Of a stretch of 64,000 nucleotides of DNA, positions 1 through 9,222 are shown piece after piece; positions within the stretch are counted from its first letter, which is position 1, and each line of letters starts with the position of its first letter. Source of the stretch: Ignavibacteria bacterium (lineage in GTDB: Bacteria > Bacteroidota > Ignavibacteria > Kapaibacteriales > UBA2268). The notes under the pieces were generated by a model. The model worked only from the letters and a program-made list of their open reading frames with translations. It searched no databases and was not told the origin of the DNA. The position numbers and the translations under genes are program-made. The stretch lies in NCBI GenBank assembly GCA_016844745.1, contig JAERMQ010000008.1:1-64000 (forward strand), written 5' to 3'.

Positions 1-59
1 AAAGAATAAGGAAAATTAGCACATATCGCTGAAATTAAAAAATTTGTATAAAAATCAGG

Positions 60-304
60 CTAATTCTATCATCTGATTTTTACTCACTGATTAAGGTATA
101 AGTTATAAGTTATAAGTTATAATTGTAAAGTGCCTTTTAAAACATAACTCAATAAATTTCTGAATTAGGATTTTTAGGATTAAAGGATTATAGGATTATA
201 GGATTAAAACTTCAAATTCATAACTTATAACTCATAACTCATAACTCATAACTCATAACTCATAACTCATAACTCATAACTCATAACTCATAACTCATAA
301 CTTG
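60..304. repeat. AT-rich short tandem repeats downstream of the 312-1115 gene
   Basis: The stretch holds about three copies of an octamer (AAGTTATA, near 103-121), a short GGATTATA repeat (near 180-207) and about ten head-to-tail copies of the heptamer ATAACTC (near 228-302). The heptamer array ends just before the stop codon of the minus-strand gene at 312. There are no spacers, so this is not a CRISPR array. Nothing else is recognisable in bases 1-311. Confidence 0.85.
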
Positions 305-311
305 AAACATG

Positions 312-1115
312 TCAGATAACAATCCTTTTACGGATATACTTGATTTTACCAACACGAACTTCGGCAATATAGTCTCCCGGAGGCATTTTTTTACCTTTAT
401 CATCCCGTCCGTTCCACCAGATAGATTGATTACCAAACTTCTGCCAGCCTTTGTATAAAGTAGCAATAACGGTTGCCTGCACCGAATAAATAACTATTTC
501 AACTTCGGATGTAAATTCAAGATTATATTTTATTTCGGGGGAAACATCTTCTATCAATCCGAGAAATGCACCAATAGCGCTCAAGGGAATTCTTACCCCG
601 CTTTGAGGATATGTCCTGACAAATGGCACATAGAAAGAGTTAATTATATTGGTTTCGTGCATTACTATTTCTGTTTTAGAGGGCTGCAGCGCTTCCGGTG
701 GAATTTCATTGATATTCTTCAATGCTGTTTCCCAAGTAGAACCTGAAGCAAGTCTTCTTTGGATTTCGATAGCTTTTTCAAACATCTGCAGGTCATGTTC
801 CAATTGAGCAACCGGCGGTATCCTCAACCTCATAGCTCGTTCGTAATTCAGGTCTTGTAATGGAGTGAAGGTTTCGCTTATGCCGCCAGGCAGCATTGGC
901 TCATTTGTGATTGTTATTTCCTCAGCTAAAGAATCGCGATGAATCAATTCTGTTGCTTTATGAACTCTTTGGCGTTCAAGAATTGATTTATTAATAGTGT
1001 CGCCGGAAGGCTGATTTTTACTATATAAGTTGGTATCAATTATAAAAAATATTATAATCATTCCTAAAGTAAATTTCAGGTTATTACTCGTTTGATATTC
1101 ATTTGTAAAGCTCAA
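312..1115 (-). CDS. Exported protein with FlgD-like C-terminal module
   Basis: A 267-residue protein of unknown role. A hydrophobic segment at about residues 18-30 suggests a signal peptide or membrane anchor; an inner start at the Met before that segment is possible. The last ~65 residues (from VEIVIYSVQATV through WWNGRDDKGKKMPPGDYIAEV) resemble the FlgD Ig-like/Por sorting beta-sandwich, with the usual W-N-G-D-x-G-x-x-x-P-x-G-x-Y pattern. The middle has no family I recognise. It is transcribed divergently from the large VCBS-like gene at 1410, which carries the same kind of C-terminal module. Export is inferred; function is unknown. Confidence 0.6.
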   Translation of the reverse strand: MSFTNEYQTSNNLKFTLGMIIIFFIIDTNLYSKNQPSGDTINKSILERQRVHKATELIHRDSLAEEITITNEPMLPGGISETFTPLQDLNYERAMRLRIPPVAQLEHDLQMFEKAIEIQRRLASGSTWETALKNINEIPPEALQPSKTEIVMHETNIINSFYVPFVRTYPQSGVRIPLSAIGAFLGLIEDVSPEIKYNLEFTSEVEIVIYSVQATVIATLYKGWQKFGNQSIWWNGRDDKGKKMPPGDYIAEVRVGKIKYIRKRIVI

Positions 1116-1409
1116 TCCCTTTTACCGCTCACTTAATCTAAATTTAATATGCAATTAAAATATTCTTTAACGAATTATACAGTCAATAATTTTATTTTGA
1201 TTATTGAACAGACTTTGAATCAAACTTATAAGATGAAATTTGCAAAATCCTTTTATTTTTTCGATTGATGAATGAGGTGTTTAAATTTATTAAAACTTTG
1301 ATGAAAATATGCCGGAATAACCTATTTTCATAAATAAAATGAAAAAAAATTTACGAATTAAATAAATTTTATGAAATAATTATTAAATTTTTATTAAATT
1401 AGTAAAAAT
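1116..1409. promoter_or_regulatory. Divergent AT-rich intergenic region
   Basis: This 294-base gap separates two divergent genes and must hold both promoters. It is extremely AT-rich with several A and T runs. I could not assign a convincing -33/TAnnTTTG pair to either gene, and the start at 1410 has no strong Shine-Dalgarno sequence. Confidence 0.3.
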
Positions 1410-4394
1410 ATGAAAAGTAATGATAATTGCGGATATAGCATGCAAAAATGCGTCAGTTTGAGATTGATTGCTGCGCTTATAATATTTTTGGTAATATTTA
1501 TTATTATTGAATTACCCCTTCATTCCCAAAATAATGCAGCAAGCCCGGCAAATTGGTTGTATCCTCAAGGCAATCCCGAAGCAACAAGATATGTCTGGAA
1601 GCGTTCGCTCAAGCAATCCATCGACTCGATGAAGGTAAAATGGAATAATCGTGCTATAAGAGGCGATGTACAGCCTTTAATCGGTAATATTATTGACGAT
1701 TCGCTTATGCATAAGGGTTATCCTTTCAGACCAAACGAAATATGCGCTTTCGTCGGTGATAGTCTCGTTGTTGTGGATGCTTATGGAAAGACTAAGCGTC
1801 CTACTTTAATGCCCGGATTTGTTAAAGGTGTCTCCTGCCTAATCGACACATCTAAATATACCGTCGATTCTAATGTTACGGGTAATGTATTGATTGGAAT
1901 CGAATCCCTCGAAGTGGAAAATACGAAGGATACAAACAGGTTAGCCTATGCTTATATTGCCGGCTTCGATAAACCTTTCGATACGCTTAAATTGATGCAA
2001 AAACTTGCAATAAATTTAGAGGAATTTACACCCAATTTATTTGCAAGCCTGAAGCCGGTTTTCGGGCATAAAGATGGAAATGACCTGATAATTTATACCG
2101 TCGTTAATATGTCGCAACCCTCAGCTACTGAACCTCAACCTGTTAATATTCCATTTTTCCGGGGATTAACCGCATTCAGGATACCTGAAGGAATTATGTC
2201 TTATCCCCTGCCCGATTTGGAAGATTTATCGGTTTCAAGAGTATCAGTCGGTCCTGAAGTAAATTACAGCCAGCCATCTTTAACACTTCAGTCAGATATA
2301 GACAGTAAAATAGCTTTGCCTTGTTATTCCTCTCCTATATTGGATGTAGAAATAAAAAGTGCAGTTCAATTAGATAACGTTAGTTTTACAAGGGCAGACG
2401 GGAACTACCTTATGGAATTCAATATAAGCATTCCCGAAATAACCAATTCCGTTTATACCGACCTTTATGATGTTCCGGATGCAGAAAGCGTGCGTCCACT
2501 CTTCCGTCCTTATTATTTTCGTATGTATAATCCCTTTACATTGGATAGCTCATTAATACTTCTTGCTGAAGAATTCGGTATTGACAGCTCCGAAGGTTAT
2601 TCCAGATTACATATTTATAATATTACCGGAGGCGCTCAAACCAATACTAATACAGATCCGTCAAGCTTACCTTTCATCGGCGGGAAAAACCACATGTGGT
2701 CTATCGCCGCAGGTGATGTTGACGGAGATATTACAACAAATCCTGGGACAGGTTCTTTCCCAAATAATAATGGTATTGAAATAATCGCTTCCCAAAGTTC
2801 ACGCGAATTTGCTTATGCTGCCGGTCGTCTGATGGCATTAAGATATACTGATGCAATTACCGGCAAACCCTCGCCGCCTAATACTTATCTTCATTATCTC
2901 GATACGATTGCAACCCAGAAAATTAACGGTTGGGTTGCTGCCGTTAACGATTTGGACGGCGATGTTAAGCATAAGGATGAAATCGTTTTGGTAGATGGTT
3001 CTACCGTGAAGGTGCTTCAAATGCGTGATTATAATGATGAGAATTTCCAAAAAGGAAGACCGTTTAAAACTCTTTATTCACATAATTTTTTAAATGAGAC
3101 TATTTCATCTGTCGAAGTTGCAGACCTGGAAGGTGACGGGTATAATGATATTATTGTTACAACCTTCGACAGTACTTATGTTATCGGCAAAATGCTGCCA
3201 AATATGATAACATTCCTTTCATATTCATCCGCTACGGCGCCAATTGTGAATTGTATCGGTGATACTCTGTATTTCAAATGGGAAAATTTCGTTTCCGGCA
3301 ATGATAACGTGGATTTGTTATTCTATTCATTCGATTCGGGGACATTCAGTTCGACTATCACTCAAATCGCAAATATACCAAACGTTAAGGATACCGTCGA
3401 GTACAAATACGTTGTCGGCACTGAGGTAATGGGCAAAGAAGGAATTTTTGTAATACGAAGTACATCCCGCCCAAATGATATTTACAGCTACTCCACTACC
3501 TTTCAATTTGAAATACCGAATTTAACGATTGATAGCCTTCCTAAAAATTCTTATGAAGTTGGTGAAAAAATTACTTTTAACGGTACGGTTTCATGTATGG
3601 ATTCCATATCGGTTCAATATAGTACCGATGGCACTTTCTGGAATGTACTTGCAAGCGATACCTTAAAATCATCCGGGACATTTTCTATCAGTTCCTTAAT
3701 TCCCTGCCTTCAAATATTCGGATGTGATATTGCTTTTAGCGATACATCTTTATTTGCCAGGATTATTTATTTCCGGACTAATTTCCAGGATACATCCAAA
3801 GCCATTAATTTTAGAATTAAGCCTGCAAGATTTATTTTTATTTTAGATACGAATAATACAATCAATCCGGCAAAACGGTTTACATGGAAGCCTATCGATA
3901 TTACTTTTCCCTGCGATACCGTTTCTTTATCGATTTCGACAAGTAACGGCGCCACATTTTCGCAAATGGACAGGGTACCGGTAGGAGACGGATTAATATT
4001 ATGGAGTTTACCCGAAGGAATTCCCGATTCCTTAATGGTTCGTCTTTGCTGCGAGAACTCATGCGTTCGAATCGATACATTGATTTCAAGTGTCAGGGCA
4101 AAGTATATTAATGCAGTAGCGCCTAATCCATTTAGTCCTGCTAAAAATCAAACAATGGAAATCGTTTATACCGTTCCGGCTGAAACTAATGTTTCTTTTC
4201 GTATATACGACCAGAATAATAAATTGGTTGCCGAGCCTGTGATTTCCCAGTCACGACTACCCGGTATCATATATACGGATTCATGGAATGGTTTAATTCC
4301 TTCCGGAAGCTTTGCTGCCAACGGCTTATATTATCTCAGTATGGAACTGTCAAACGGGGAGCGGGAAATCTACCCGATTTTTGTAAGAAAGTAA
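1410..4394 (+). CDS. Secreted FG-GAP/VCBS-like protein with C-terminal sorting module
   Basis: A 994-residue protein, probably exported by a Sec signal (hydrophobic residues ~17-38) and a type IX-like C-terminal module. FG-GAP-type calcium loops are visible as AAGDVDGD (~435), AVNDLDGD (~510) and VADLEGDGYNDI (~572), suggesting a beta-propeller in the middle. Ig-like segments follow. The C-terminus (from NAVAPNPFSPAKNQ) has the N-P-F-S-P motif and a W-N-G-x-x-x-x-G turn, as in FlgD-like sorting domains. The next gene, a response regulator, starts 61 bases downstream. The cargo function is not recognisable; a surface or gliding-related role would be a guess. Confidence 0.65.
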   Translation: MKSNDNCGYSMQKCVSLRLIAALIIFLVIFIIIELPLHSQNNAASPANWLYPQGNPEATRYVWKRSLKQSIDSMKVKWNNRAIRGDVQPLIGNIIDDSLMHKGYPFRPNEICAFVGDSLVVVDAYGKTKRPTLMPGFVKGVSCLIDTSKYTVDSNVTGNVLIGIESLEVENTKDTNRLAYAYIAGFDKPFDTLKLMQKLAINLEEFTPNLFASLKPVFGHKDGNDLIIYTVVNMSQPSATEPQPVNIPFFRGLTAFRIPEGIMSYPLPDLEDLSVSRVSVGPEVNYSQPSLTLQSDIDSKIALPCYSSPILDVEIKSAVQLDNVSFTRADGNYLMEFNISIPEITNSVYTDLYDVPDAESVRPLFRPYYFRMYNPFTLDSSLILLAEEFGIDSSEGYSRLHIYNITGGAQTNTNTDPSSLPFIGGKNHMWSIAAGDVDGDITTNPGTGSFPNNNGIEIIASQSSREFAYAAGRLMALRYTDAITGKPSPPNTYLHYLDTIATQKINGWVAAVNDLDGDVKHKDEIVLVDGSTVKVLQMRDYNDENFQKGRPFKTLYSHNFLNETISSVEVADLEGDGYNDIIVTTFDSTYVIGKMLPNMITFLSYSSATAPIVNCIGDTLYFKWENFVSGNDNVDLLFYSFDSGTFSSTITQIANIPNVKDTVEYKYVVGTEVMGKEGIFVIRSTSRPNDIYSYSTTFQFEIPNLTIDSLPKNSYEVGEKITFNGTVSCMDSISVQYSTDGTFWNVLASDTLKSSGTFSISSLIPCLQIFGCDIAFSDTSLFARIIYFRTNFQDTSKAINFRIKPARFIFILDTNNTINPAKRFTWKPIDITFPCDTVSLSISTSNGATFSQMDRVPVGDGLILWSLPEGIPDSLMVRLCCENSCVRIDTLISSVRAKYINAVAPNPFSPAKNQTMEIVYTVPAETNVSFRIYDQNNKLVAEPVISQSRLPGIIYTDSWNGLIPSGSFAANGLYYLSMELSNGEREIYPIFVRK

Positions 4395-4442
4395 AATAAT
4401 TGTTTTAATTAATATTTGAATAAAAAAGAATTTTTTTTGTAA

Positions 4443-4448
4443 AAGGAG
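4443..4448 (+). promoter_or_regulatory. Strong Shine-Dalgarno for the response regulator
   Basis: An AAGGAG hexamer lies seven bases before the ATG at 4456 and fixes that start. Confidence 0.6.
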
Positions 4449-4455
4449 TGCATAG

Positions 4456-5139
4456 ATGAGAATTTTAGTCATCGAAGATGAAAGAAAAGTTGCCAGCTTC
4501 ATTAAGCATGGCTTGGAGGAAGAACGGTATATTGTCGAAACGACATCGGATGGAATATCCGGGCTTGAAATGGCAATGAACAATCAATATGACGGAATTG
4601 TGCTGGATATTATGCTTCCCGGTAAGGATGGATTTACATTGCTTAGCGAATTACGGGATGCTGGCATTTCAACTCCTGTCCTGATGCTTACCGCACGTGG
4701 AACGACCGAAGACCGCGTTCAGGGACTCGACCTTGGCGCCGATGACTACCTTCCAAAACCTTTCAGTTTCGAAGAACTTGCTGCAAGATTGCGTGCCATT
4801 CTGCGCCGTTCCAGCCCCGAAAAATCTACAAAACTCCGCTGCGGTGATTTGGAGTTAGATACCGTTTCGCACCTTGCTTTCAGGTTCGGCAAGGAAATTG
4901 AGCTTACTACGAAGGAATATGCTTTGCTGGAATACCTCATTCGCAACAGAAACAGAATACTTAGCCGAAGCACAATCACTCAGCATGTATGGAAACATAA
5001 TTTCGACCCGGAATCGAATATTATCGATGTATATATCAAACGTCTGCGCTCCAAAGTCGATAGGGAAGGCGCCAAACCACTGATTCAAAGCATCCGGGGC
5101 GTTGGCTACCGCATCCGGGAAATAGCTAATGAAGAGTGA
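4456..5139 (+). CDS. OmpR/PhoB-family response regulator
   Basis: A two-component DNA-binding regulator of 227 residues, full length for the family. The receiver domain (1-~118) has the acidic pair E7-D8, phospho-acceptor Asp51 (VLDIMLPGKDG), Thr79 (MLTA) and Lys101 (YLPKPF). A winged-helix Trans_reg_C domain follows (~128-225), including the ELTTKEYALLEYL helix and the IDVYIKRLRSKVD recognition helix. No histidine kinase lies beside it, so its partner must be elsewhere. Its stop overlaps the start of the MazG-like gene by 11 bases, indicating translational coupling. Confidence 0.95.
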   Translation: MRILVIEDERKVASFIKHGLEEERYIVETTSDGISGLEMAMNNQYDGIVLDIMLPGKDGFTLLSELRDAGISTPVLMLTARGTTEDRVQGLDLGADDYLPKPFSFEELAARLRAILRRSSPEKSTKLRCGDLELDTVSHLAFRFGKEIELTTKEYALLEYLIRNRNRILSRSTITQHVWKHNFDPESNIIDVYIKRLRSKVDREGAKPLIQSIRGVGYRIREIANEE

Positions 5140-5476
5140 TGTATCAATAATTGCCGAAAAAGCCGAAACTTCGTTATTCGCATTACAGGCTGAATTCGAT
5201 AATTACCAAAATACATTTTTTACTCTTAGAAGCCCTGAATTTTTCTGTCTCGAGCTCAACGGCGAAGCCGGTGAGCTTGCCAACGACGAGAAGAAATTAT
5301 GGAAGGGCAAATCAATTCCACTTGAGAAAATCGCATCGGAAGCCGCCGACGTATTTATTGCTCTTATGAATTACTCCAATGCCCGGAAAATAAATCTGGG
5401 TTTAGCAGTCCGGGAAAAGCTCGAATACATCGATAAACGTAGAATTGAACTTGCCGAAAATAAAGAGCAATATTGA
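5129..5476 (+). CDS. MazG-like nucleotide pyrophosphohydrolase
   Basis: A 115-residue all-alpha NTP pyrophosphatase-type protein. The metal-binding ExxE...ExxD pattern is present: E46/E49 in NGEAGELANDE and E71/D74 in SEAADVFIAL. MazG-fold enzymes hydrolyse (d)NTPs to the monophosphate and pyrophosphate, usually as house-cleaning or stress enzymes; the substrate cannot be read from the sequence. It overlaps the upstream response regulator by 11 bases and is probably co-translated with it. A short hairpin follows it. Confidence 0.75.
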   Translation: MKSDVSIIAEKAETSLFALQAEFDNYQNTFFTLRSPEFFCLELNGEAGELANDEKKLWKGKSIPLEKIASEAADVFIALMNYSNARKINLGLAVREKLEYIDKRRIELAENKEQY

Positions 5477-5506
5477 ATTATATAACCTTTTTCAGAAAGA
5501 GAAAAG

Positions 5507-5540
5507 ATGTACTATATCTGCCAGATGTAGTACATCTAAC
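5507..5540. repeat. Palindromic hairpin
   Basis: AGATGTACTA and TAGTACATCT form a perfect 10-bp stem around a ~13-base loop, about 30 bases after the MazG-like gene. There is no following T run, so it is more likely a dispersed palindrome than an intrinsic terminator. Confidence 0.6.
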
Positions 5541-5707
5541 CCCATCCTTACCCGTATTTGTAGGAGTTTTTTGTATTGTAATTACTGACAATTTTCTATT
5601 ACATTTTTGAAATATTTCATATTTCTGAAAAATTAATGTAACTTTTTACCTTTTGAACTGTTTATTAATAATATACCGGAATGTAAAATTTTAAAACCGG
5701 AGTTATT

Positions 5708-8040
5708 ATGAAGAAGCATTTCTTTTCCTTAGTATTAATACTATTTCTCTTTTGTAATCTTGGCTTGTATTCTCAAAGTTGGCTGCCAGTTCTTCTTGAT
5801 GAGAGAGGTGATACGATTCAATATTCATGGCCACCACCAGATACTTCCTATTCGCATCATGAATTAATTATCAAATTCAGGAAAACTGCTCTCAATCTTG
5901 AAAAACTTTGTTACGACTATATTTACATACCTGATCCAAAAACTGAAAAAAGTAAGGATAAAATACTCAGTCTTATTATTACCGATTCATTAATTTCATA
6001 TTTGATGAATCAAAGATTTGAGCTTGATAGTCTGTTGACGGATTTCGCTTTTGTTAATGTAATCAAATCTTTCGGTGGGAACTATCTTAAAAGAATGACA
6101 TGGGCAAATCCATGTGTGGACACTTTATCTATTACAAGATTAGGAAACTTAATAAAATGTGATGATTATTTGTGGATGCTCCTCGAATTTGAGAACGACA
6201 CAAATGTTATAAATGCTGCACTCGCATTATCAATTTATTTTCAAAATTATCTTGATGGAGCCTCGTTAAATTATTATTACAACTCGGCAAGCTTTCCAAA
6301 TGATACATGTTATACTGATAATCAAGTAAGTTTGAAGGCAGATTTAACTGGAGTTGAACAGTATGGAATTTTCAAACAGGGAGATATGATATAAAAGTGG
6401 CAGTTATTGATGATGGAATATGTTATTGGAATAATGATTTTGGCGGAATTTTTGGAACTTCAAAAAAAGTTTCTGGAGGTTGGAATTATACTTATAACCA
6501 AAAAGATATAAATTATGGAGGAGGCTGGCATGGAACTCAATGTGCAGGTGTTATCGGAGCTTTAACAAATAATGACAGCATTGGCATAGCCGGAATTGGA
6601 GGTGGATGGAATCCCGATAGTCTTGGATTACAAATTATAGGATATATGGTAGTTGATGGTGGTAAATATTAATCTAAATATGTTATCCCAGCTATAATGA
6701 ATGCTAGCTCCCAAAGTCCTTCTGGTAAATACGGCTATGGAGCGCATATTATCAACATGAGCTTTGGTAATGACATTTATGATGAAGCTGTGAGAGCTGC
6801 CACTTACGAAGCATACATAAATGGTGTTTCACTCGTAGCATCTAGAGGCGAAGATAAAATAACTAATATACCAACTGATGAAGACAGTTATCCTGCTTGT
6901 TATGATAATACAATTTTAACAAGTGTAGGAGCTAGTAATGTTTATAAAGAAAAATCAAGTTATTCGTTTTACGGTAAGAAAATGGATTTATTAGCGCCAG
7001 GTGGTGATTTTGATTCTAGCATTGTATATTCACCTTATGGCAGAACAAGCTGGGGAAATTTTATCGGTACCTCCGCATCTGCACCTTTTGTTGCAGGTGT
7101 TATTGGTTTGCTCCGCTCTGAGGCGTTGAATAGAAATTGGAATAACCTTGAACCTGAAGATTATGATGGTATGCTAAAAGCATCTGCATTTAATATTGGA
7201 CCAGATGGATATGATGAATTAACAGGATGGGGGCATCTTCAGGCTGATACTATTTTCAATATGCTTAATAATGGATATAGAATATTTCATATAAGCGACA
7301 CTTCTGGTTTTCAGAAAGGTAATTGGAGTGATACCGTTTATATAAAATTCTTTAACTTGTTTTATGATAATTCTATAGATTCAATCAGACTCGATTCAAG
7401 CGTATTTAAGTCAAGAAAGAGAGAAATTACCGGATTAATTACTTTATCAGACAGTGTCGGATTAGATGTTGCCAGTCAAAGTATGGTTTATGTCTGGGGT
7501 CGCAGGGGAAATAAAAATTTAGGAGGATTCAACGCTTCTAATCGGAATTATCTGGCAAGATATACGGTAATAACAAATGCACGTGGTGGTATCGTTGATG
7601 TTCCGGGAATAATCTTAAAAGATAGTTCCAGAGTTGCTGTTAAAACATATCAATATGAACTTTTTAATTCAAATGGTGATTCTTTAGGATTAATTCCACC
7701 AAATGATAGTATTTGGTTTAATATATCTGTTTTCCAGCCTCCGCTTACTATGGGAGTTGAATATTTTACCCGTATATCCGATAATATTGAATTTGAAATT
7801 CATCCGAATCCTGCATGTAAATTTATAAATGTTAAATTTTCAGCTTCCGTACCATCTTATTATCAAATTCAAATTTTTGATGTCTTTGGTAATGTCCTTA
7901 ATAAAAGTGAAAAGGAATTTTTACTTTCAGGAAATTATAAAAAAGAAATACAACTCGAAAATTACCAACAAGAAATTTACTATTGCAGGTTTTCTTCAGA
8001 AAAAGAAATAAGAACTAAAATTTTATCGATTATTAAATAA
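5708..8040 (+). pseudogene. S8 subtilase with C-terminal sorting domain, broken in two places
   Basis: Read through, this encodes a secreted subtilisin-like serine protease with the whole catalytic triad. Piece 1 (5708-6393) is signal peptide plus propeptide-like region. Near 6380-6395 the frame shifts: the KVAVIDDG strand carrying the catalytic Asp (codon 6409-6411) is in the next frame. The active-site His is at 6529-6531 (GWHGTQ). A TAA stop at 6670-6672 interrupts that frame, which continues unchanged to the Ser (7072-7074, GTSASAPFVAG). A Por-type C-terminal domain (from EIHPNPACKFINV) ends at 8040. One missing base plus one nonsense change explain everything. A real pseudogene is likeliest; sequencing errors remain possible. 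The lipoprotein gene at 8052 follows after 11 bases. Confidence 0.85.
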
Positions 8041-8051
8041 AAGAGGAAGTA

Positions 8052-9095
8052 ATGAAGAAAGTTCTTGTATTTTTATTCATTTCTGCATTTGTCCTTAGAT
8101 GTTCTAATACAAATGGACCAACAAACAAGAAAGATTGTAATTATTCTGATACGATTTCTTCTCCTTTTCCCACAAAAATATTTGAAAATCAAAGAATATC
8201 CCCTGATGGTGAGAAAATAGCATATAATGTAAGCAAGAGATATATTGAAATTCTTCACTTAAAAACAGGAAAAATTAGTCAGTACAATATTATATCAAGA
8301 CTCCCATCAAACGTACGTTTCCTTGGAGTTGGATATAACGAATGGTGCCCTTATAATCCCAATCGTTTATTGGTTCATTGTGCAACTTCGACTGATTTAG
8401 TAGGTGATGGGAAAAAATATAGTTATGGTCAAAATTTATATTTACTTTCCATTATTGATAGCGAATTAAAATGTATAACTCCAATAAAATATGGTAAAGC
8501 TGGTGCAGATGGGTTGCCTTTTCCTATATGGCTCTCCGGCTCAAATGAAAATTATGATTCATTACATTTTATTGCTCATTATGTTGGTAAGGACTTAGGT
8601 ATATTTATTCCGCAAACTCAGGAATGGATTAAATCGAGTTATAATGATTTTTATTTACAAAGTAAAAAGAGTAAGCACATTTTAGGATTTAAACCATCTC
8701 AAATTATCGATAGTGGTTCTTATTATATTGACAATAAAAAAATTATAACTACCGAAAACATATCAATATTAAATTGTGCAAGTTTTTCACCGAATGAAAA
8801 ATATCTTGCATTATCCCTTCAAGCAGATAGTGCAACAAGAGCAAAGCCAAATAGAAAATTCACGGAAATTTGGATTATTGACGTTGAAAAATATCTGGCT
8901 AATTATCCCAAACCTGCTGAAGTAAAGGTAATAAATATTTTATATGAATTCTGCATGATAACCATCGCTGGTTCTGTGGAATTTATAACCGACAATACTC
9001 TTGCCGTTTCGATGCGCCATATCGGTGAATTAACAGAGAATATCTGGGAAATCTCCGTTGATGGGCAGCTAATCAGGAATTTAACAAATGAATAG
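8052..9095 (+). CDS. PD40/TolB-like beta-propeller lipoprotein
   Basis: A 347-residue lipoprotein: residues 1-17 are a lipoprotein signal with a lipobox-like LRC at about residue 17. Propeller-blade motifs RISPDGEKIAYN (~50) and SFSPNEKYLALS (~245) mark PD40/WD40-like repeats as in TolB and DPP-IV N-terminal domains. It lies 11 bases after the broken subtilase and shares its strand, so the two were probably one operon. A role in binding surface proteins is possible but unproven. Confidence 0.65.
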   Translation: MKKVLVFLFISAFVLRCSNTNGPTNKKDCNYSDTISSPFPTKIFENQRISPDGEKIAYNVSKRYIEILHLKTGKISQYNIISRLPSNVRFLGVGYNEWCPYNPNRLLVHCATSTDLVGDGKKYSYGQNLYLLSIIDSELKCITPIKYGKAGADGLPFPIWLSGSNENYDSLHFIAHYVGKDLGIFIPQTQEWIKSSYNDFYLQSKKSKHILGFKPSQIIDSGSYYIDNKKIITTENISILNCASFSPNEKYLALSLQADSATRAKPNRKFTEIWIIDVEKYLANYPKPAEVKVINILYEFCMITIAGSVEFITDNTLAVSMRHIGELTENIWEISVDGQLIRNLTNE

Positions 9096-9127
9096 ATAAT
9101 TATTAAAATATTTAAATTTTCAAGTAC

Positions 9128-9194
9128 ATGATTCTGAACCGAGCGAAGAATCCAGAAGTCGCATTGGAACAGGATTCTTCACTTCGTTTACGAA
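9128..9194. repeat. Dispersed palindrome, GTCATTCTG/GAAGAATCC family, copy 1
   Basis: A long imperfect inverted repeat: ATTCTGAACCGAGCGAAGAATCC pairs with GGATTCTTCACTTCG across a ~20-base centre. Other copies are at 12717, 22570 and 30677. It sits between converging genes (8052-9095 and 9223-10722) and could act as a shared bidirectional terminator. Confidence 0.75.
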
Positions 9195-9222
9195 AGATAT
9201 TTTCGGTTTTTTCTATTTCAAC

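Noticed and set aside
228-304. Possible CRISPR array
   Set aside because: The repeats are head-to-tail heptamers without spacers, and no cas genes are in the window.
6394-6697. Programmed frameshift or stop-codon readthrough in the subtilase
   Set aside because: No slippery heptamer, downstream structure or recoding context is seen; decay or sequencing error is simpler.
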